A stretch of DNA of 64,000 nt from contig OY723290.1 of assembly GCA_963210315.1 (NCBI GenBank), forward strand, positions 1,240,001-1,304,000, given 5' to 3'. This stretch comes from Rhynchopus euleeides (Eukaryota > Euglenozoa > Diplonemea > Diplonemida > Diplonemidae). Position 1 is the first letter of the stretch. Each line of letters opens with the position of its first letter. The notes under the pieces were generated by a model that did not search any database, was not told where the DNA came from, and saw only the letters and a program-made list of their open reading frames with translations. The position numbers and the translations under genes were made by a program. Shown here in pieces: positions 58,452-64,000 of this stretch.

Positions 58452-60431
58452 TCAGTCCCACGACGTCTCGCTGCCACTCTCCTCGTCCGCCTCACCCGCA
58501 TCCGCGTTGACGCCGCCGCTCTCTCCCGCTGCCGGTGGGTCCTGCTCGTCGATCACCATCATATTCTTTTCGTCGTTCTCCAGTTCTTCGAGGTTCCACC
58601 ACCCTTCCTCCACGACGGTCTTCTTCGCCTTCAGGCTGCGGTGCACAAGCGTGAGCTTGTGGGTTTTCGCAGCCGTCAGGCGGTGGCGGCGGTGCTCCGA
58701 CATCCAGCCCATCGTCGAAAAAACTCTTTCTGCGGTGCTGGTGGATGCGGGGATGCGAGTGAGGATCGCAGCGAGGGGAGCGACCTGCGACGTCGGGTGG
58801 AGTTGTGCAACAGTCTTCCACCACTGGCACGCCTTTCTTCCCTGCGCAAGGTCCCAGAGGGAATCATCATCAAAACCCCCCGTTCGTGTTATGAGCTCTA
58901 GGAGCTCGGCTGCAGCCTCTGCGTTTTTGACCTTCTTGATGAAGGCCTGCGCCGCCTTCCTGACATCCAGCTTCAGCGTAAACTCCTTGATGAAGGTCGG
59001 TTGCTTCTCACGATCAGGGGCGAAGAAGAGTGGCGTCAGTGCTGTTGCTGCGCAGAGCCACCCCTGTTCGTGGGTGGTATACTTCTGCAGTCTCTTTTTC
59101 ACCTTTTCCGTCACTGCGGCCAGCTTGGCCTTGTTCGCAGCGGAGGTGAGGTTGCAGGCGTTGAGGCAGTCGATGAGGTATGAAAGTGCCGGAATGATCA
59201 TCCCAGCGGTGCATCCGTCCTGCTCAAGGAAGTTCATCACCTCCCCGACACCTGCCACAAAGGGTTTCAAGCCCATGAACACACCCCAGAACGTCGCGTC
59301 GAGCACCTTGCCGATTTCTGGGCAGGAGGAGCACACCGCCTCCTCTTGGTTCATGAGCAGCAGCGCGTTGCGGTTCTCTTCAACTTCCTTCCACACAGTT
59401 GAGAACGTGTGCCACCTCGTCACCGCCGGCTTCACCATCTTCTTTGATTTGCGGCGCCCGCACTGCTGTTGTTTCTCCGCATACGTTTTGGATAGAAACT
59501 CGACGTTGCGCAATTGTGATGACAGCGCAGAGAGAAGTGCGGCGACGAAGTGGAACTCGTTCTTCGCCTCGCGCTTCCTTTCCGTCCTCACCCCGATGCA
59601 GTCGTTGAGCGCACGTGCTACCGTGTGACACGCGCAGATGCACACGAACGGCGTCTGCCTGCCTGCTTCTGTCTGGAACGCCTTGAACAGAATGGCCGAA
59701 GCAACGGCTGTGGAGTCCCCGTCGACAAGGATGGCTACGATCTTCCCCAACACCTGCTCGTGTATCTTCTTGAGGTGGCCCAAGAACTCCGTCGCCCGGT
59801 GCCGCTTCTCGCTCAGCACACCCGACTGGAGTAGCACCGGGCTACCATCCCCAATCGCAGTGACTGCGAAGACCTTCTCCGACCGGTCGTTCTTCCACAC
59901 ATCGCACATGATGGCGATGTGAGCTGCGGCGAGGAGGTCTTTCATTTGAGGCTCCGCTTCTTCTTTGTGGATGCGATCCAACCACTTCGTTCCCAGCGAA
60001 TGGCGCTTGGGGAAGAAGAGCTCCGGGGATAACCCCGGGCGGGTTGCGTTCAACGCCTCGAGGAAGAGCTTGTCTTCCACGTGGCTGAACGGTGTGCCTG
60101 AGCCAAAAAAAAATCTGGCCCAGGCAGCAACGATCGCATCCTTCTCGGCGACCGTGGGGGTGGGGCATGCGTTGAGCATGCGTGCGATCTTCGGCAGCGC
60201 CTTTCCCTCTGGTGTTCTTGATGCAGGGCGCTTTGCGGGGGTCGGCGCAGTATCCTCAGCCTTCAGCTCGTCCTTGGCGGCACTGCTGATCTTCTCGCAT
60301 AGGCGGAGGTGCGCCTTCATGCGGGTGCCGCTCGTCGCCTTGACAAGTTCATCGCAGAACTTGCATTTTCTCCCCCCCGCTGCTTCACTAAAGTGCTTCT
60401 GTGACCAGCAGGCTCTCCTTCCCGCGGGCAT
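58452..60431 (-). CDS. hAT-family transposase
   Basis: 659 residues from the first ATG at 60431. The frame is open to 60584 without an ATG. An N-terminal BED-type zinc finger (CKFCDELV...HLRLC) is followed by the RNase-H-like core, including CDVWKNDRSEKVFAVTA and a VDGDS segment. The VCICACHTVARALND and VTRWHTFSTVWKE motifs typical of hAT follow. The C-terminal dimerisation domain is complete (IPASTSTAERVFSTMGWMSEHRRHRLTA). The reading frame has no breaks, so the gene may be active or recently so. It is flanked by decayed AT-rich and palindromic DNA. Confidence 0.92.
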   Translation of the reverse strand: MPAGRRACWSQKHFSEAAGGRKCKFCDELVKATSGTRMKAHLRLCEKISSAAKDELKAEDTAPTPAKRPASRTPEGKALPKIARMLNACPTPTVAEKDAIVAAWARFFFGSGTPFSHVEDKLFLEALNATRPGLSPELFFPKRHSLGTKWLDRIHKEEAEPQMKDLLAAAHIAIMCDVWKNDRSEKVFAVTAIGDGSPVLLQSGVLSEKRHRATEFLGHLKKIHEQVLGKIVAILVDGDSTAVASAILFKAFQTEAGRQTPFVCICACHTVARALNDCIGVRTERKREAKNEFHFVAALLSALSSQLRNVEFLSKTYAEKQQQCGRRKSKKMVKPAVTRWHTFSTVWKEVEENRNALLLMNQEEAVCSSCPEIGKVLDATFWGVFMGLKPFVAGVGEVMNFLEQDGCTAGMIIPALSYLIDCLNACNLTSAANKAKLAAVTEKVKKRLQKYTTHEQGWLCAATALTPLFFAPDREKQPTFIKEFTLKLDVRKAAQAFIKKVKNAEAAAELLELITRTGGFDDDSLWDLAQGRKACQWWKTVAQLHPTSQVAPLAAILTRIPASTSTAERVFSTMGWMSEHRRHRLTAAKTHKLTLVHRSLKAKKTVVEEGWWNLEELENDEKNMMVIDEQDPPAAGESGGVNADAGEADEESGSETSWD

Positions 60432-60631
60432 ACCTGGGCAGTGTGGCCTGCAGTGGAGGGTGTGCGGGTTGGTGTGGTTATCAAGTTTTAAGGCGGTGTC
60501 GCCCTGCACGGGCAGTAGCACCTCCCCTTCAGTATCGTAACTCCCTTGCTGCGACAAAGACACTAAATAGTCAGGCCGCTCCAAGAGTCTTGAGGGCTTG
60601 TGTGCGGGTTTGTGTGCAGGTGAGTGGTACC

Positions 60632-60687
60632 TTGTATTTTATTGTATTTTATTCAAATCCCGGCGAATAAAATACAATAAAATACAA
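60632..60687. repeat. perfect 23-base palindrome arms
   Basis: Arms 60632-60654 and 60665-60687 are exact reverse complements (TTGTATTTTATTG...) around the 10-base loop AAATCCCGGC. It lies just upstream of the hAT gene. Confidence 0.85.
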
Positions 60688-60751
60688 TTTAATATATTTT
60701 TTCCATCTTTGCCCCCCCCCGATTAGACTGCACGACGCGCTGGCACGGGCT

Positions 60752-60890
60752 GAACCGGTTCTGGAACCGGTTCGGCGGAACCGGTTCACCGGCGAACCGG
60801 TTCGGTGGAACCGGTTCCAGAACCGGTTCGGACGAACCGGTTCACCGGTAAACCGGTTCCGCCGGTGAACCGGTTCCAGAACCGACATTT
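60752..60890. repeat. AACCGGTT palindromic cluster
   Basis: Nine copies of AACCGGTT lie within about 140 bases, separated by short variable spacers such as CTGG, CGGCGG and CACCGGCG. Related ACCGGT motifs continue to 60952. They may be binding sites for a transposase or a small satellite. Confidence 0.8.
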
Positions 60891-60952
60891 GCGAACCGGG
60901 CAAAGTGGGTCCCGACCGGTTGGCCGTGTACCGGTCGGTGGACCGGTATACG

Positions 60953-63323
60953 GACCTGACCCGCACTGAGTCATCTCAGACCTATGGGTTTCAGTCCCAG
61001 TGTCAGATTCAGACCTACTGATCCAGAACCGCACCCTCTCCTTCCACACCAATTGTATCCGCTGCTCATGGGTCCGACTGACGACGATAGCAATGACGAT
61101 GGCTCCATAGCAAAGATGGCTACCACTGTCAAAGCTCATCTGGAACAGAAACTGTCCCAGATGGAAGTCTCCTGTATAAATACAGGGTTCGGGTTTCCCA
61201 CGAGTGTAACGCAGATACGTGCAGGTGTGTCAAGAGAGTGTGCAGCTCACAGCAGTTCCTCATCCTTGGTTCTGAACCCCACAGTTCTTCGAATCACAGT
61301 GACAACAGGGAGGCCAGATCCAAAGATCAAGCTTTCCCAGACGCGGTTCAACTGGTGACGACCGTTGTTGAGAGACCGGAGCGGAGGTCGACGTCGGCTT
61401 ATCTCATGCTACGGCAGGGGTGAGGACTCAGCCGCCACCCCGGGTGGTTTGCAGGTTGAACAGGTTGTGTGGTTCCATTGATCAACATAGGTCGGCCTGT
61501 CTGATAAGACTCAGCCACCCTGCGGGCCAATTTATTCTAAAAAGGCGCCTTTTTGACCAAAAGGCAAAATTTCCTCCCATCATGCTCCCGTACCACAGAG
61601 GCCTGCCTCTGTGTATGTGTACGTTTTGCGATGACGGGGTGTGGAACCTGGCGTAGACCGAGCTACAACACAGGCGCCGTGGGTCAATTTTTTTTAGAAA
61701 AGGCCTTGACCAAAGGCATCCCCCTAACACTTAATTGCTCTGCTTCAACCTGAACCGACCCTCTAGGCAGCGTGAGGTGGCTACGTCGAGCCACTTCGTG
61801 GACAGCTGCAGTACCCTTCCCTTGTGTTCCTCTGTCAGGGGAACAACACAATAGCAGCATACGTATTGTTTCATTTCAGTCAGCCAAGGAAAGTCGAGGA
61901 GTTCGAGCCGTTGAACAGTAACCAGAGGATGACAAGCAGGTTGAATATGCAAGCAGTGATCTCCTGTGTACCCTTGGACCCACATTAAACTCGAACTGAA
62001 GCCCTCAGTCGTCCTTGACCAGATTCAGACCCGCTTTTCCAGAACCGCACCCCCTCCCTCCACTCCAAGTGTATCCGCTGCTCATGGGCCCACGTGACCA
62101 CAAAGACTTAATCGTGACTCCATAGCAAAGATGGCTACCACGCTCAAGACCATCTGTGAACAGACGGTGGTCTCCTGTTTCCAGGGGTATGGAATTACCA
62201 CGAGTGTAATGCAGGTACGGTAGGTGTGTCAAGAAGGTTTGCAGCTCACAGCAGGTCGTCATCTTCGTTCTGAACCTTGGTTCTGAAGTCGACAGCTCCT
62301 CAAGTCGGAGGCACACAAAGGATGGGTTCCGCAACTGTCCAACTATCTACAGACTCACAGCCCAGAAGGTGCAGTCCAGGTTCCACAGAGCAAATTAAAT
62401 GTTAGCATTTCTGCACAACTACCGTATCGCAAATCGCAGCGGCGGTAGAAGTGACTGACTCTAAAACGGCGAGGTATCAGTCTTGACGCTGGAAAATTCC
62501 GTTCGGAAATACCAAACACATCCAGAAAGTGGAAGGAATGGGCGCCAAGATGATGCGAACGATTTTTGGGGGGAGGGGGTGGACTGCCCTGTATCGTGAT
62601 ACCCGTGAGGGTAAAAAAATACAGGGCAGGGAGGCACAGGCGCAGGCACAACAGAGGCAATACATAGGCAGGCACCAATGGGAAAAGCGACCTCTTCTGG
62701 GACAGGCTGGGGAGGGGGGTGGGGAGGGCGGCGCTGGGGCGGCTGCATGCGGTACCTGCGGTTCCGGTCCGGATTTTCGTCCGGACCGGTGCCGCATTTG
62801 AGGGGCAAGAATCTGATTTCCGAGGCCCGGGAATGGTCGCAGTGGCTTCAAATGGCCAAAAACGTTCAATTTACCCCCCGGAAAAAAAAATTCGAAAGGG
62901 TCCCCCTCAGGGCTGTTCCTAACTGGGGGGCTGGTTCCCCACTTTCAGGATTCTGAACTTTTTTTCTAAGAACTTTTGTACGGGGAAAAAAAGTTTTTTT
63001 CTAAGAATTTTGTAAGGGAAATTTTTTTTTCTAAGGGTTTTTCGCAGAGGAAATTTTTTTTTCTAAGATTTTCCCAGTCGACAGGGCGCACACAAGGATG
63101 GAAGGGAAGTCTCTCCCCCGTACAGTTCGCCTTGCTGGCCAACTGGAGACTCCGCAGGATGACCCCGCCCACCTCCTCTTGCCTCGGTTTGCGTGTTGCT
63201 GGTGTGTTGCCTGTGTATTGCTGTTGTATTGCACTCCTGAGGACCTCCCTATTTATTCCCACTCGACTACCCTTCGACAGGACCCTGACCTCACACTCAC
63301 CCAACCTCACGTACTCCGCGAAT
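60953..63323 (+). other. decayed repeat region
   Basis: A 280-base segment at about 61005-61290 recurs, diverged, at about 62025-62300. Shared blocks are CCAGAACCGCACCC, GTATCCGCTGCTCATGGG, CTCCATAGCAAAGATGGCTA and AGCTCACAGCAG. Poly-T/A tracts with a repeated TTTCTAAG motif lie at 62955-63070. No intact gene. Confidence 0.5.
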
Positions 63324-64000
63324 ATGGTGCGCACCACTGCAAAAATCTCCGGGAGCTTTTGGGCTTTCAGGCCTGAAGGGGCCAGTAGGGGGGTGGCGTC
63401 GGGGAGTGGCAGCTTTGTAACTATCCTCCAGCTGCTGGCATGTACAGTACTGCGGGAGTGCCAAGGTGTATTGAGCAACCTCCTCCAGTCCCTGCGGAGC
63501 ACAACCCCCGATGAGAACGAGCCCCAGATGATCACCTCGCAGGACCCGCAGCGACCCAACCCTGACGTCAGTCTCTCCGCCCTCGGACACAAACACCCGC
63601 ACCTGAAGCACCTCTGCACCACCAAAAGCGCCACCGTCTACAGCTGCCCATCTTGTGGTGAGTTCCGCACAGCTATTACAGACAGCATGGTTGTGATGTT
63701 GGGCGTCGTGAAGGACGAGGTGCAGCGCGTTGCTTCTCAATTTATGGAGAAGCAAGGTCCGTGCACATGTGGTGCTGTCCGGGCTGCGCAGTTCTGCGTC
63801 GAGAAGGCCCCGCACCTCCTGTTCCTCTCGACGCAGCGGTTTTCTGCATCCGGCGAGAAGCAGAAGCACCTGACGGAGCTTGCGGAAACCGTCAACGTCA
63901 AGGAATTAAGAGACCTCTCCGCCCTTCGTGAGCTTGGCGTTGACGGCAACGGGGTGGTGCAGGTGGGCACGGTGCAGCCGGTGAATCACCGGTACCGGTT
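63324..64000 (+). CDS. USP (peptidase C19)-like ORF, 3' partial
   Basis: The frame is open from the ATG at 63324 to the window end (225 codons). It contains two Cys pairs (YSCPSCGE and GPCTCGA) spaced as in the zinc ribbon of ubiquitin-specific proteases. Then comes APHLLFLSTQRF, like the strand P-x-x-L-x-L-x-x-x-RF of that family, and DLSALRELGVDGNG. The Cys-box position (SGSFVTILQLLA) seems to have Ser where the nucleophile Cys should be. USP-like domains occur both in host enzymes and in large transposons. The surrounding repeats favour a mobile origin. The start is uncertain because the frame is open further upstream. Confidence 0.4.
   Translation, partial: MVRTTAKISGSFWAFRPEGASRGVASGSGSFVTILQLLACTVLRECQGVLSNLLQSLRSTTPDENEPQMITSQDPQRPNPDVSLSALGHKHPHLKHLCTTKSATVYSCPSCGEFRTAITDSMVVMLGVVKDEVQRVASQFMEKQGPCTCGAVRAAQFCVEKAPHLLFLSTQRFSASGEKQKHLTELAETVNVKELRDLSALRELGVDGNGVVQVGTVQPVNHRYR

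Noticed and set aside
58363-59628. 421-codon plus-strand ORF opposite the hAT transposase
   Set aside because: The minus strand encodes a complete hAT protein with all motifs. This frame is Ser/Phe-rich noise.

Overview
This is nuclear DNA from a GC-rich, compact, intron-poor unicellular eukaryote. The evidence is a beta-tubulin without introns, a ribosomal protein L7a/eL8 gene with one GT-AG intron, a tiny gene with one 150-base intron, a TAF7-like factor, an Atg1/ULK-like kinase, a PP2C phosphatase, mucin-like secreted proteins, and Crypton-like and hAT transposons. No gene shows a bacterial start context or operon logic. An excavate or metamonad-like protist is a reasonable guess, but the window alone cannot prove a lineage.

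Layout. 1-5.7 kb: SMYD-type MYND/SET methyltransferase (5' cut by the window), EF-hand/coiled-coil protein, TAF7-like protein, L7a. 5.7-7.8 kb: small-RNA modules, one of them split by a 1.1-kb mobile element. 8-10.5 kb: a secreted protein (duplicated helix-hairpin-helix-like domain, Cys-rich linker, P-domain) and a conserved downstream block. 11.3-12.7 kb: beta-tubulin. 14-17 kb: a large secreted mucin-like protein that appears frameshifted. 20.1-20.5 kb: a two-exon 72-residue protein. 21-22.8 kb: a Cys/His-rich ORF, probably from a retroelement. 26.4-28.1 kb: Atg1/ULK kinase. 29.1-33.9 kb: a mobile-element island with an intact tyrosine recombinase and several foldback elements. 36.5-38 kb: another secreted mucin-like protein. 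39.1-52.2 kb: a tandem array of a 3,175-3,181-base unit carrying the P-domain secreted gene and a cluster of RNA modules (four gene copies plus a gene-less fifth start). 52.8-53.7 kb: an imine-reductase-like dehydrogenase. 55.4-56.9 kb: PP2C. 57-64 kb: foldback elements, an intact hAT transposase, decayed repeats, and the start of a USP-like ORF cut by the window end.

The main hidden feature lies between the protein genes. Modules of about 50-105 bases recur up to eleven times, in changing order, separated by CA-rich linkers. Six families (called cd1-cd6 here) have the layout of box C/D snoRNAs: an RTGATGA-like box C, a CTGA box D, and complementary sequence outside the boxes. For five of them, the bases before box D or before a D'-like box match conserved large-subunit rRNA segments that I know from memory. 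Five more families (sl1-sl5) can form stem-loops but are not assigned. The window is therefore best read as protein genes embedded in repeatedly duplicated snoRNA clusters. One such cluster has been amplified together with a secreted-protein gene.
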